In this document: positions 5,033 to 12,464 of the stretch, piece by piece
Numbering within the stretch: the stretch's first letter is position 1
Layout of the letters: every line of letters begins with the position of its first letter
DNA from: a virus
IMG/VR virus record: IMGVR_UViG_3300037584_003378
Span: 1-20,076 of that record
Direction: 5' to 3' (one strand)
Length of the DNA: 20,076 bases
Made by a program: the position numbers and the translations under genes
Notes under the pieces: model-generated
The model's database searches: none
What the model was told of the DNA's origin: nothing
What the model saw: only the letters and a program-made list of their open reading frames with translations

Positions 5033-5035
5033 ACT

Positions 5036-7177
5036 TTATCGCTTTTTCTTTTCTGTCCACTTAGTAAACAGGCTGTTCGGTTGATCTGCCTTCGCCAAGA
5101 AATTTCCATAAAGATTATTATTAACTATCTTTAATCCATCTTTTTTTGTGAAGGTAGCGACCAGAACCGCTTCGCCTGTTTTGTTCATATCATAAAGTTC
5201 AAAGTCATCAAAGACGCCCGCCCTGATCGCTTCAGGAACAACCCTCGATACATCCCTATGAACATTGCGAACATACTTCGGCGGAACTAATCGTTTTGTT
5301 TTCAGAAACCTTTGATAATTTCTTTCAAGTGCTGTTGCAATTTCAGCTGTCGCATATTTAGCACGAACTGTCATGCCGCGATCTGTCATCATTTTAATTT
5401 TGCCTGATAAACTTTTCAGGCTTCCATCGCCTGTTCCATCAAGCATTGTGTGATACCTTCGCTGTGCGCACTCTCGCATTAATCGTTTACTTATCCAACT
5501 TGATTCTTCGTGAACATAGCCTGCGGCGGCTTCTGATATTTTTCCGCCCTTTGCCTGCATTGCCTTAAATTCTGGCAAGCGTTTTTTTATTTCATCAGAA
5601 TCAATAACAACTGTCCCTTTTTTCAATGGCGATTTCTTCAACATGATTGATTTACCAGAAGCCGACCCGCCCCCCGTCATATAGAAAATCGGATTCTTCT
5701 GCGCTCTTGGATTATTTTCCGCAATAATTTCTTCAACAATTTGATCATGTAATTTCTGACGTTCAGGCGTCCACTTTGTAAGGTTTGATGGTTCTGCGTC
5801 CTTTGCAAGTGAACCGTTTGAATATCTTTGCCAAGTATAAGGGGCGCTTTTTCTTTCTCTTACAACATCAGGAACAGCTTTGATTTTATCTGCATTTTTT
5901 CCATAAGCGGCCTGTAACTGCGCCAAAGTTTTTTCTGACCCATCAACAGAAGCAAATTTTCTAATTGCCTGATCGCCGCCATATTTTTTTGACAATTTAT
6001 CAAAAAATCGAACTTTATTTGCGCCAAGTGCTTTTGCCTTTACTGCGGGCGATTGTTGTGAAAGCCAAGTTCCATATGATTGCCCTGCGGGTACTAGACC
6101 GCTTTCTGATGGCCTGAACCCCCTACGTCTGGGCGCTTCGATCTTACGACCAAAAACACGGCTTAAATTGTCATAATCTATTTCGGCAACTGTTCTTGAT
6201 CTGCAATTAAAATGTTGTGGCGGCTCCGGCCCTTTTCCATATTCAAATACCTGTTGATCTAATAAACGACAACGCGAACTGGTTCTACTATCCAATGTTG
6301 CAAGATAACGATATTTTTTTGTTGCATCTGGGTTTGCTTTATAAACCTGTTGCGCCGCGACATTGCTTACTTGATTCAAAGAAGTTCTGACAATAGTCAT
6401 TATTTGATAGTTTGCGGCTCTTGTCGCATTACCGCCTGCCATCGCTATCTGTCGAACATTACCTTTTGAATTAAACCTTAATTGCCCGATCAATCTGGTT
6501 CTTATCTGTTGGGTTGTATCGCCTGCCAATAATCCATCACGAATTTCGCGCCCTAATTTATCCGCGCTTTTGTTTGTAATACCCCGAAAAGATTTCCTGA
6601 TTGATTCGCCATTTGGTAATTCAATCAATTCGCCTTCTTTTGCTGTCAATGAAAACTTTACCCCTGCCCCGCCTGCAATTGTATTTAATGAATCGCTCAA
6701 TATCTGAACGTTTAATTGTGACGCGCTTGTATTAACAACAGCTTTTGCAAATGCGGGTGTTACTTCAACAGTTCTAATTGATGACCTGATACCTGCGGGC
6801 AATGCTTTTTCCATCTGATCGGTTGCAAATTCTGTTTGTAATTTTGCAACAGCTTCAGATACAAGTTGCATATCTTTTGTCGATTTAATATCCCACTTTT
6901 TCAAACTTTCTTTTGTCTGAACTAACAAAGAACGCAAACGTGCGGCGGTATATCTTGGCCTATTGCCTACTGGAAGCCGTTCTATTGCTTCTAATTTATT
7001 AACAGCGTTTATTATTATTCGGTTATAAGATTGGACGATTTCACGTGAAATCTTATTTGAAAATCTGTTTAAATCTAAACTATTACGAAAATATTCTTCA
7101 GGTATTAAATCAGCGTAAGGAATAGATGCCCCAAGTTGGGAAACATCAGACGGAACCCGAATCGGCGTTTGTGTCAT
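5036..7177 (-). CDS. MuF-type minor head protein fused to zeta-toxin-like kinase domain
   Basis: A 713-residue protein. Residues about 215-335 form the Mu F / SPP1 gp7-like head-morphogenesis domain: helices with 'TIVRTSLNQVSN', then 'YRYLATLDSRTSSRC', 'LDQQVF' and 'PPQHFNCRSRTV' with its Cys/His pattern. Residues about 465-690 look like a zeta-toxin/PezT kinase: Walker A 'GGGSASGKS' (502-510, Lys509), 'VIDSDEI' (524-530), 'HEESS' (556-560) and an Arg/Lys-rich helix 'RNYQRFLKTKRL' (619-630). Family members phosphorylate UDP-N-acetylglucosamine, or act as P-loop kinases. The MuF part would sit at the portal inside the capsid. A Gln/Lys-rich region (355-465) links the two. Its start is coupled to the portal stop (TAATG). 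The N-terminal assignment is firm; the kinase activity is inferred. Confidence 0.92.
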   Translation of the reverse strand: MTQTPIRVPSDVSQLGASIPYADLIPEEYFRNSLDLNRFSNKISREIVQSYNRIIINAVNKLEAIERLPVGNRPRYTAARLRSLLVQTKESLKKWDIKSTKDMQLVSEAVAKLQTEFATDQMEKALPAGIRSSIRTVEVTPAFAKAVVNTSASQLNVQILSDSLNTIAGGAGVKFSLTAKEGELIELPNGESIRKSFRGITNKSADKLGREIRDGLLAGDTTQQIRTRLIGQLRFNSKGNVRQIAMAGGNATRAANYQIMTIVRTSLNQVSNVAAQQVYKANPDATKKYRYLATLDSRTSSRCRLLDQQVFEYGKGPEPPQHFNCRSRTVAEIDYDNLSRVFGRKIEAPRRRGFRPSESGLVPAGQSYGTWLSQQSPAVKAKALGANKVRFFDKLSKKYGGDQAIRKFASVDGSEKTLAQLQAAYGKNADKIKAVPDVVRERKSAPYTWQRYSNGSLAKDAEPSNLTKWTPERQKLHDQIVEEIIAENNPRAQKNPIFYMTGGGSASGKSIMLKKSPLKKGTVVIDSDEIKKRLPEFKAMQAKGGKISEAAAGYVHEESSWISKRLMRECAQRRYHTMLDGTGDGSLKSLSGKIKMMTDRGMTVRAKYATAEIATALERNYQRFLKTKRLVPPKYVRNVHRDVSRVVPEAIRAGVFDDFELYDMNKTGEAVLVATFTKKDGLKIVNNNLYGNFLAKADQPNSLFTKWTEKKKR

Positions 7178-8601
7178 TAATCTTCATCGTCTGGGTCTTC
7201 AACTGGTTCATCTGGTTCGGCTTCGGGTGTCGGTTCATCTGTTTCGATCATGTCGCCTTTTTGCGTTGATTCAATTTCTTCTTCAACGTCAAAATCATCG
7301 CCGAGGATTTCGCCTTCTGCCAATTGCTTCAATAATGTTTCTTGAGATATAGCGCCAGAAGACCATAAACCTTGCATCGCCTGAATCTCTTGCGGTGCTA
7401 ATCTCTGACCCAAGAAATCACGATTGACAAAAGCGTTTCCAATTTCTGCAATATTTAAATAATTAGCGTGAAATACCAAACAATTGTCGATCATATCCTG
7501 AAGCTGTTGCGCAACAATCATCAATGTTGAATCGCCTTGGCTTCTTTGTATTTCTTGCGAAGCGGCTGTTTCTGCGACTAATTTTTGGCCGAGGATTGCG
7601 GCAAGTGCCAAAGTATTAATTTGATCTTCAATATTTTTTATTCTGTCGCGTTGATACTGAAAAGATTGCCCCTTGATCTCTACAAACTCGGCTCTTGCAC
7701 CTTCTGGAAACGCAATCGCTTCGCCCGGCCCCGCACTTACTTCTTCTGATGCCTGCGGAAATCCAAAAAGACAAAGTAAAGGAACAGAAGATATTCTTAG
7801 TTGATTATCAAAGTCCGAACTCTTTTGATAGTGCAACAAATTCAATTCTGCAATATCTTGCATCGGCGGGCGTGATTCCAAGAAAGCAACCTTGTTTGAA
7901 TATGCAATCGCAAATGGAATGTAATCCAAAGATGTCGTTCCTTCATCAACTTTGACATATTTTCCCTGCCTGCCCTTTCTATGTACCTCAAAGGCTCCCG
8001 GCGTTAGTAATCGCACCTGTTCAACTTCTTTCTGTCCATAATCGCCGTCTTCTTCTGTAACACGTTCCAAAAGTCTTAATTGTGTTAATTTTTGCTTGCC
8101 GTCAATAAGTTCTGTCCGCCAACCTAAAATCTCACGCGGACTATATGTAATCCAATAAGGCCGACCAGTTCCGCCTGTCGGTGCATCAACAAGAACCCCA
8201 ACATGACCATATCTCAACATTATTTTTGCTGTCTCATATGTCCAACTTGTGAGATCGTTTCCCTGAAGGTCAACATCGAACAAATCTTCAGTAACCCTTT
8301 CTGATACCTCATTTAATCGAACAGGTTTGCGCGTAAGCATACCCGCAAGCAATCTTTCAATCCTGACGTATAGAGGCGCAAGAACTGAAGTCGCAAGTCT
8401 GTTATCGTAGCTCTCGTCTTGTTCGCGCGGCATCTGGGGGAGGTATTTTCTATGCCTTTTTCTTATCCCGTAAGTTCCGCTTATCAAATCCTCAATCAAT
8501 ATCCAATTCGGTTCCATATTTACATAAGCATTGCTAGGGTCTTGCACCTCAACAGCTTTGCTTGATCTTTCCCTGTCGTAGTGATTGAATGAAGAATACA
8601 C
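7177..8601 (-). CDS. Portal protein (DUF4055-like)
   Basis: A 474-residue protein that forms the dodecameric portal ring through which DNA is packaged. Features include 'YDNRLATSVLAPLYVRIERL' with 'LAGMLTRKPV' (65-94), 'YGHVGVLVDAPTGG' (131-144), 'YSPREILGWR' (153-162), and 'RPPMQDIAELNLLHYQKSSD' continuing F-D-N-Q-L-R-I-S-S-V-P (244-274). The last set is typical of DUF4055 portals. The C-terminus is a long Asp/Glu-rich tail. The start is GTG at 8601 with AGGAA upstream. It lies 38 bases after the large terminase and overlaps the MuF gene start. Length fits the family. Confidence 0.92.
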   Translation of the reverse strand: MYSSFNHYDRERSSKAVEVQDPSNAYVNMEPNWILIEDLISGTYGIRKRHRKYLPQMPREQDESYDNRLATSVLAPLYVRIERLLAGMLTRKPVRLNEVSERVTEDLFDVDLQGNDLTSWTYETAKIMLRYGHVGVLVDAPTGGTGRPYWITYSPREILGWRTELIDGKQKLTQLRLLERVTEEDGDYGQKEVEQVRLLTPGAFEVHRKGRQGKYVKVDEGTTSLDYIPFAIAYSNKVAFLESRPPMQDIAELNLLHYQKSSDFDNQLRISSVPLLCLFGFPQASEEVSAGPGEAIAFPEGARAEFVEIKGQSFQYQRDRIKNIEDQINTLALAAILGQKLVAETAASQEIQRSQGDSTLMIVAQQLQDMIDNCLVFHANYLNIAEIGNAFVNRDFLGQRLAPQEIQAMQGLWSSGAISQETLLKQLAEGEILGDDFDVEEEIESTQKGDMIETDEPTPEAEPDEPVEDPDDED

Positions 8602-8639
8602 GGCTTAATTCCTAGCTTAATTTAATAGTAATACATCTT

Positions 8640-9983
8640 TCAATATATTCTAATCCCTGTTTTGCGCCCTGCCCCCAAATGTAAGGGATTGAAGCAACGC
8701 CAACAAAGGTATCGGACGCAATCAGAGAAATGATCTAATCCTGTTTTTTCTGGTTCGCCTGATTCTGTATAAGATTGAAGTTCCAAAGATTCGATGACAT
8801 TTTTACAACACGGATGAACAAAAAGACTAACTTCTTCTTTACCATTGCATAAAAGGCGCTGAACATTATTAACGCTGTCTTTAATGGATGGATTAGATGC
8901 CCCCGATTGATTGGATATTCCATAACTTTCGAGAATTTGGATGTCGGTCTTCGTAGCGTTTGTCGATCTTGCTCCGCCTGAAGAATCTGGATAGCCGTAA
9001 AGTCTGTTATGAACAAACCTTGATTTGATTTCTTTTGCCAGTTGGTCGGTGTCATGTGCGCGTATTTCATCAAAAATATAAAGTTTGTTATCTCTAATCA
9101 CGGCGCAAACACAAGACATTTTGCCAATGTTGAAGTCAATACCAAGTCTTATAATTTCGTCTGAATAATTTGGAATGTCTTTTGTTATATGTTTTTCTCT
9201 ATCGAAGCGGTCAAAAACAGCGCCAGTTGTTAAAGATATGAACTGCCCTTCAAGGTACGCCTTGAGAAGATTAGGGTCATAGTTCATTTTCATTCTATCA
9301 ATAAAATCTGCGGGCAAATGTGGATTGTCTGTTGTTTTCATTCTTATTAACTTTCTGTCATTTTTTTCCTTTGCTTCATCACTCCCGAAAGTTTCCCAAA
9401 ACCATCTGTATCCTTCAGGGGTGGACGCCGCCGCGAACTGGCGAACATTCCCTGCGCGAAGACGTCCAAGAATTTTCGGAAAGGCTCTTTGACATATAGA
9501 GGGTGCAACTGTGTCGATTTCATCGGCAAGAATAAATGACGCGTTTATACCGATTATTCTTTGCCAAGACTCGAAACTTCTACACATTATGCGCGTGTCT
9601 CCTTTGGGTAGATGCAAAACAAAATCAGGCAACGGCGAACTTCTGAATGTGTAAGGAATCTCGTAATTTAATAAAAATTCCTCAAATTCTGTTACAAAGA
9701 GATCACGAACCAAAGGCTGTGTCGGCTCTAATACAATGCCCGTGAAGCCTTGATTTAGTAATGACAAGTGCAAACACTTTGCCAGTAAAGATCGAGTTTT
9801 ACCTGACCCATAACCCGCGCATAAACCCAATATTTCTGTTTCTGTGTCATTTACAAACGATAGTTGCCCCGCGTGAAGATCAGATAACACACGCTCTAAT
9901 ATTATCTCTGTATCTTTTTCATCAGGAGGATTTAAAAAATCGAGGAGGGGTTGTTTTTCGCAGACATCAGAAATAAGGCTCAT
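8640..9983 (-). CDS. terL: Terminase large subunit
   Basis: A 447-residue packaging motor: an ATPase that pumps DNA into the procapsid, with a C-terminal RNase H-like nuclease that cuts concatemers. Walker A is 'CAGYGSGKT' (55-63, Lys62), Walker B 'FILADEID' (150-157, Asp154/Glu155), and the coupling motif 'AAASTPEG' lies at 184-191. Nuclease acidic residues are at 'LGIDFN' (Asp283), 'YPDSSG' (Asp333) and 'GLDHFSD' (Asp417/421). Length and order fit the Terminase_6/Terminase_3 group. The start overlaps the small terminase stop (ATGA). A short AT-rich gap precedes the portal gene. Confidence 0.96.
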   Translation of the reverse strand: MSLISDVCEKQPLLDFLNPPDEKDTEIILERVLSDLHAGQLSFVNDTETEILGLCAGYGSGKTRSLLAKCLHLSLLNQGFTGIVLEPTQPLVRDLFVTEFEEFLLNYEIPYTFRSSPLPDFVLHLPKGDTRIMCRSFESWQRIIGINASFILADEIDTVAPSICQRAFPKILGRLRAGNVRQFAAASTPEGYRWFWETFGSDEAKEKNDRKLIRMKTTDNPHLPADFIDRMKMNYDPNLLKAYLEGQFISLTTGAVFDRFDREKHITKDIPNYSDEIIRLGIDFNIGKMSCVCAVIRDNKLYIFDEIRAHDTDQLAKEIKSRFVHNRLYGYPDSSGGARSTNATKTDIQILESYGISNQSGASNPSIKDSVNNVQRLLCNGKEEVSLFVHPCCKNVIESLELQSYTESGEPEKTGLDHFSDCVRYLCWRCFNPLHLGAGRKTGIRIY

Positions 9984-10306
9984 GCTGACATATCAAAGCG
10001 AAGAAGTTTTGCCTGCATTTCTACAGCGCGTATCGCGGTTTGTAATTGATTCTCCATAGATGCGCGGCGTTCATAATCTGCAAGTCTGGCGATTGCCCCT
10101 ATGAGCCATTGCGGGCGTTCAAGCTGTGCGTCTTTTTCTTGCAGTATGCGAGCGCGAGAAAGATATTCTTCTGTTTGACGTAAACTTACAGAATAATTCT
10201 CCGCGCAGTATCGAGCGATCTGCGTTTTTGAATTTCCGAGCAAAAGCAAATCGTATATTTTATGAATACGTCTATCAATTTCAATATTAGTTGCTTTTTT
10301 AGCCAT
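9980..10306 (-). CDS. terS: Terminase small subunit
   Basis: A 108-residue helical protein. The N-terminal part has a helix-turn-helix-like segment, 'KIYDLLLLGNSKTQIARYCA' followed by 'ENYSVSLRQTEEYLSRAR' (residues 17-55), that would recognise the packaging site. The C-terminal helices ('LQTAIRAVEMQAKLLRFD') would form the ring and contact TerL. Position directly before terL with an ATGA overlap supports the call. The start is set at MAKKATN (10306); an in-frame ATG at 10324 lies six codons upstream. A TATAAT on the minus strand at 10332-10327 could be a -10 for this late transcript but has no good -35. Confidence 0.85.
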   Translation of the reverse strand: MAKKATNIEIDRRIHKIYDLLLLGNSKTQIARYCAENYSVSLRQTEEYLSRARILQEKDAQLERPQWLIGAIARLADYERRASMENQLQTAIRAVEMQAKLLRFDMSA

Positions 10307-10335
10307 GCCCTTAATATATAACATGAATTATAGGG

Positions 10336-10364
10336 TTGACATTACATTTTAATTTTATTATAAT
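10336..10364 (+). promoter_or_regulatory. Sigma70-like promoter (TTGACA-17-TATAAT)
   Basis: -35 TTGACA 10336-10341, a 17-base spacer, -10 TATAAT 10359-10364. It is followed by TAAATTGT and the shared leader to ATG 10392, 56 bases from the -35. It drives the plus genes from 10392. Confidence 0.92.
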
Positions 10365-10391
10365 TAAATTGTTATCAAACAAACTAAACCA

Positions 10392-10520
10392 ATGACAAAT
10401 TTCTTTATGGTTATGTGCGCGACAGGAATCTTTTATTTGGGATTCGATGGGGCGTTAACCGATATGACCCGCAACGATTGTGCAGCGGGTATTCAAGCGG
10501 CTTGCGAGGTGTTGCGATGA
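10392..10520 (+). CDS. Small hydrophobic-N-terminus protein, 42 aa
   Basis: Read by hand: ATG 10392 to TGA 10520. The product MTNFFMVMCATGIFYLGFDG... has a hydrophobic first 18 residues (possible signal or membrane segment) and three cysteines. The ATG follows the shared leader (CTAAACCAATG) at the standard distance from the promoter, and the stop overlaps the next ATG (ATGA). This placement makes it very likely translated. The alternative long frame through this region starts without a ribosome site. Function unknown. Confidence 0.72.
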   Translation: MTNFFMVMCATGIFYLGFDGALTDMTRNDCAAGIQAACEVLR

Positions 10521-10819
10521 GAAAATTTACGGTTGAATTTTATGCAAACAACGAATATTCAGTTCGCGAAAGATTGCAAGAAATTGGACGATCTATTGAC
10601 AATGTTGTTTGGCCTTGGACGCCAACAGAAAGTTCAAACACCAAAAAAGCGTCAGGCTGTATTGAAGAAGAAAAACAGTATCATCTTTCTGATTATGAAT
10701 ATGAGAAAGAAGACCCGACGTGGAAGTATGGCAGTAATTATGTAACTACTGGCAAATGGAAAATGCAAGTTGTACCTGATGAAGAATACGTTAAGTTTCA
10801 AAAAAGTCCAGAATTATGA
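10517..10819 (+). CDS. Hypothetical protein, 100 aa
   Basis: The start at ATG 10517 is coupled to the preceding tiny gene. The longer in-frame reading (to 10415) is rejected because its extra part is out of frame with the 42-residue gene and lacks a start signal. The product MRKFTVEFYANNEYSVRERL... is a small alpha/beta protein with an acidic middle ('DYEYEKEDPTWKYG') and a C-terminal 'VVPDEEYVKFQ'. No family recognised. Second gene of the 10392 operon. Confidence 0.75.
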   Translation: MRKFTVEFYANNEYSVRERLQEIGRSIDNVVWPWTPTESSNTKKASGCIEEEKQYHLSDYEYEKEDPTWKYGSNYVTTGKWKMQVVPDEEYVKFQKSPEL

Positions 10820-10838
10820 ATGAACAGGAGGTAAAACA

Positions 10839-11306
10839 ATGATTGAAGACGGCGCACTTTTTTTTAACTCAAGTGACCCCGGTTACTTGGGTGTAAGAAA
10901 AGACGGAAAATGGATTAAAACTGACCCTATAACAGAACGAATGAAAGACCAAGAACAACTCAAAGCATTAAATCAATTACTTTCTTTAGTCATTGGTGGG
11001 CGTATTGCAAGACAAACTGAGCATTTAAAAAGCGCCCCTATCAATCGTATTAATCACGCGCAAAAGATTATTGCTGATGGGGAACTTCAGGAAGCAACGC
11101 GCGATTTGCAAGATGGTTACGATGGCGCATCAAAAAGACTTTCACAAGTTGAACGCAAGATTGATTCTTTGAAAAGTTTAAAAGTACTTGCAGAAATGGT
11201 AGAGGAAAATGTTCGGGATGCGGCGCTTGCGGCTGTTCGCGAGGGTGCAAATTCTGATGGGTTTTTGTTCGATGAATATAACGAATGGGAAGGTAAATAT
11301 AAATGA
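10839..11306 (+). CDS. Coiled-coil hypothetical protein, 155 aa
   Basis: ATG 10839 has a perfect Shine-Dalgarno (AGGAGG, seven bases upstream). Residues 1-35 hold a short beta-type segment ('DPGYLGVRKDGKWIKTD'). Residues 40-135 are strongly helical with heptad leucines ('LQDGYDGASKRLSQVERKID', 'SLKSLKVLAEM'). The C-terminus is acidic and aromatic. No enzyme motif is visible. It ends in an ATGA overlap with the next gene. Function unknown; a structural or interaction role is plausible. Confidence 0.8.
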   Translation: MIEDGALFFNSSDPGYLGVRKDGKWIKTDPITERMKDQEQLKALNQLLSLVIGGRIARQTEHLKSAPINRINHAQKIIADGELQEATRDLQDGYDGASKRLSQVERKIDSLKSLKVLAEMVEENVRDAALAAVREGANSDGFLFDEYNEWEGKYK

Positions 11307-11506
11307 AAAAACTTTCAGTAACCATAACAGGGGAAAAGTATAGACGTTGCGGAAGGCTTTTTTATTATGGCCGTGATCGTAAATGGAATTACATTACAAG
11401 ACGAGATACGCCAAAAAAGGCTGAAAGAATGTGGAAATTAGACCAAAAATATCATTGGGAACTTGATGGGTGTATGTTTAGTCCAAGTGAATTTCACGAT
11501 TATTAA
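11303..11506 (+). CDS. Small basic aromatic protein, 67 aa
   Basis: ATG 11303 overlaps the previous stop (ATGA). The product is rich in Lys, Arg, Tyr and Trp ('RLFYYGRDRKWNYITRRDTP', 'WKLDQKYHWELDG'), suggesting a compact beta fold. No family recognised. It lies in the middle of the 10392-11798 operon; the next ATG starts two bases after its stop. Confidence 0.72.
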   Translation: MKKLSVTITGEKYRRCGRLFYYGRDRKWNYITRRDTPKKAERMWKLDQKYHWELDGCMFSPSEFHDY

Positions 11507-11507
11507 A

Positions 11508-11798
11508 ATGAAACGATATAGATTTTCAAGCGGGGATGAAGAAACATCGCGCAGGGCTGAACAACAGTTTTTACGCATAACTGAGAATATGACCGATGAA
11601 CAACGTGACGCTGTTCTTGATTGTTTGATAAAAATGCAGAAACAATTATTTTTTCAAGAGCCGTGGTTGATGAAAAAGTTTTCAGGAAAAGAACAGGCGC
11701 ATATCTTGGCGCAATATACAAAAGAAGAACAAATGATAATGCTTGCGAGGTTTGATCTTGAATTACAACATTGGAAAGATAAAAAAAGAAATAGTTGA
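11508..11798 (+). CDS. Helical hypothetical protein, 96 aa
   Basis: The start is set at ATG 11508, right after the preceding stop. The longer reading from 11463 overlaps the previous gene and is rejected. The product MKRYRFSSGDEETSRRAEQQ... is mostly helical, with 'MTDEQRDAVLDCLIKMQKQL' and 'YTKEEQMIMLARFDLELQHW'. No motif identifies its role. The TGA stop falls inside the -35 box of the next promoter. Last gene of its operon. Confidence 0.78.
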   Translation: MKRYRFSSGDEETSRRAEQQFLRITENMTDEQRDAVLDCLIKMQKQLFFQEPWLMKKFSGKEQAHILAQYTKEEQMIMLARFDLELQHWKDKKRNS

Positions 11799-11823
11799 CA
11801 ATATTATTTAATTATAATATAAT
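11795..11823 (+). promoter_or_regulatory. Sigma70-like promoter (TTGACA-17-TATAAT)
   Basis: -35 TTGACA 11795-11800 overlaps the stop codon of the previous gene (11796-11798). A 17-base spacer precedes the -10 TATAAT at 11818-11823. The initial transcript reads TAACTTGTAAGCAAACC, and ATG 11851 lies 56 bases from the -35. Confidence 0.92.
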
Positions 11824-11850
11824 TAACTTGTAAGCAAACCAATCAAACAA

Positions 11851-12108
11851 ATGCAAATCGAAACAGACTTAACAAAAAAACAAACTCATTACTTGATTGA
11901 TCTTCTAAATAATGATTATCAAAAAATGAGAAGAACAAAAGAAGAGCTATTAAAAATAGACCTTGATTTTATAAATGAAGAATGTGGCAAAACAAAAATG
12001 ACAATGATTGAAAAATTAGAAAAAGCTATGGAAGAAAACGAAACCATATGCCACAAATTAGACGATCATTTAACAGACATCAGAAGGGGGCGTAAATTAA
12101 ATGGATAG
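11851..12108 (+). CDS. Helical hypothetical protein, 85 aa
   Basis: ATG 11851 follows the shared leader CAATCAAACAAATG without Shine-Dalgarno. The product MQIETDLTKKQTHYLIDLLN... is almost entirely helical and rich in Lys/Glu (coiled-coil-like from residue 10 to 75). No family recognised. The stop overlaps the next ATG by eight bases. First gene of the operon leading to the Mom-like gene. Confidence 0.78.
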   Translation: MQIETDLTKKQTHYLIDLLNNDYQKMRRTKEELLKIDLDFINEECGKTKMTMIEKLEKAMEENETICHKLDDHLTDIRRGRKLNG

Positions 12109-12244
12109 TTTTTTACAGAATCATCAAGCAACGCTTGATTGGCAAAGAGAATTGCAGGCAATTCGAGATCGTGGCGATGACGAAGATGACAAGTTTTTTA
12201 ATCACGAATACGATTTAGAAGACGATGACATTTTCGATGATTGA
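12101..12244 (+). CDS. Small acidic protein, 47 aa
   Basis: Read by hand: ATG 12101 to TGA 12244. The product begins MDSFLQNHQATLDWQRELQA and ends in a run dominated by Asp ('YDLEDDDIFDD'), making it one of the most acidic proteins here. It overlaps the genes on both sides by eight bases (ATGGATAG at the start, ATGATTGA at the end), a tidy arrangement that supports translation. Very acidic small phage proteins often mimic DNA to block restriction or nucleoid proteins. That is only a guess here, though the operon also carries the Mom-like gene. Confidence 0.68.
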   Translation: MDSFLQNHQATLDWQRELQAIRDRGDDEDDKFFNHEYDLEDDDIFDD

Positions 12245-12464
12245 AACGCCTTCTTTACTTTCGCCTTGTGGCTCTTATCAGGTTGACTTTTTCCCAATAA
12301 AAGGTCGATCTGATCTTTTTCTAAGATGTGGAGTTTTTGAAGGTCTTATTGAATTTCAAGAATGTGTATCGCACGTTGAAATGTTTCGAGAAGTAGAAAG
12401 CAAAAGATTTAGAAAATTTAGAACAATAAAGCAAAATAAAATCCCGCAAGAAATAATTATATGA
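12237..12464 (+). CDS. Hypothetical protein, 75 aa
   Basis: The start is ATG 12237, overlapping the previous stop by eight bases; an in-frame ATG at 12225 is possible. The product MIETPSLLSPCGSYQVDFFP... alternates short beta strands ('DLFLRCGVFEGLIEFQ') with a basic helical tail. No family recognised. It ends in an ATGA overlap with the Mom-like gene, so the two are probably expressed together. Confidence 0.7.
   Translation: MIETPSLLSPCGSYQVDFFPIKGRSDLFLRCGVFEGLIEFQECVSHVEMFREVESKRFRKFRTIKQNKIPQEIII

Noticed and set aside
7695-7955. 86-codon plus-strand ORF inside the portal gene
   Set aside because: Antisense shadow of a well-supported portal gene, with no start signals.
8735-9073. 112-codon minus-strand ORF inside terL
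   Set aside because: Out-of-frame shadow of the terminase nuclease domain; no ribosome site, and the terL motifs are intact in the other frame.
10327-10332. Minus-strand TATAAT as late promoter for terS
   Set aside because: No acceptable -35 lies 16-18 bases upstream and the site is embedded beside the plus promoter; noted in the terS entry but not listed.
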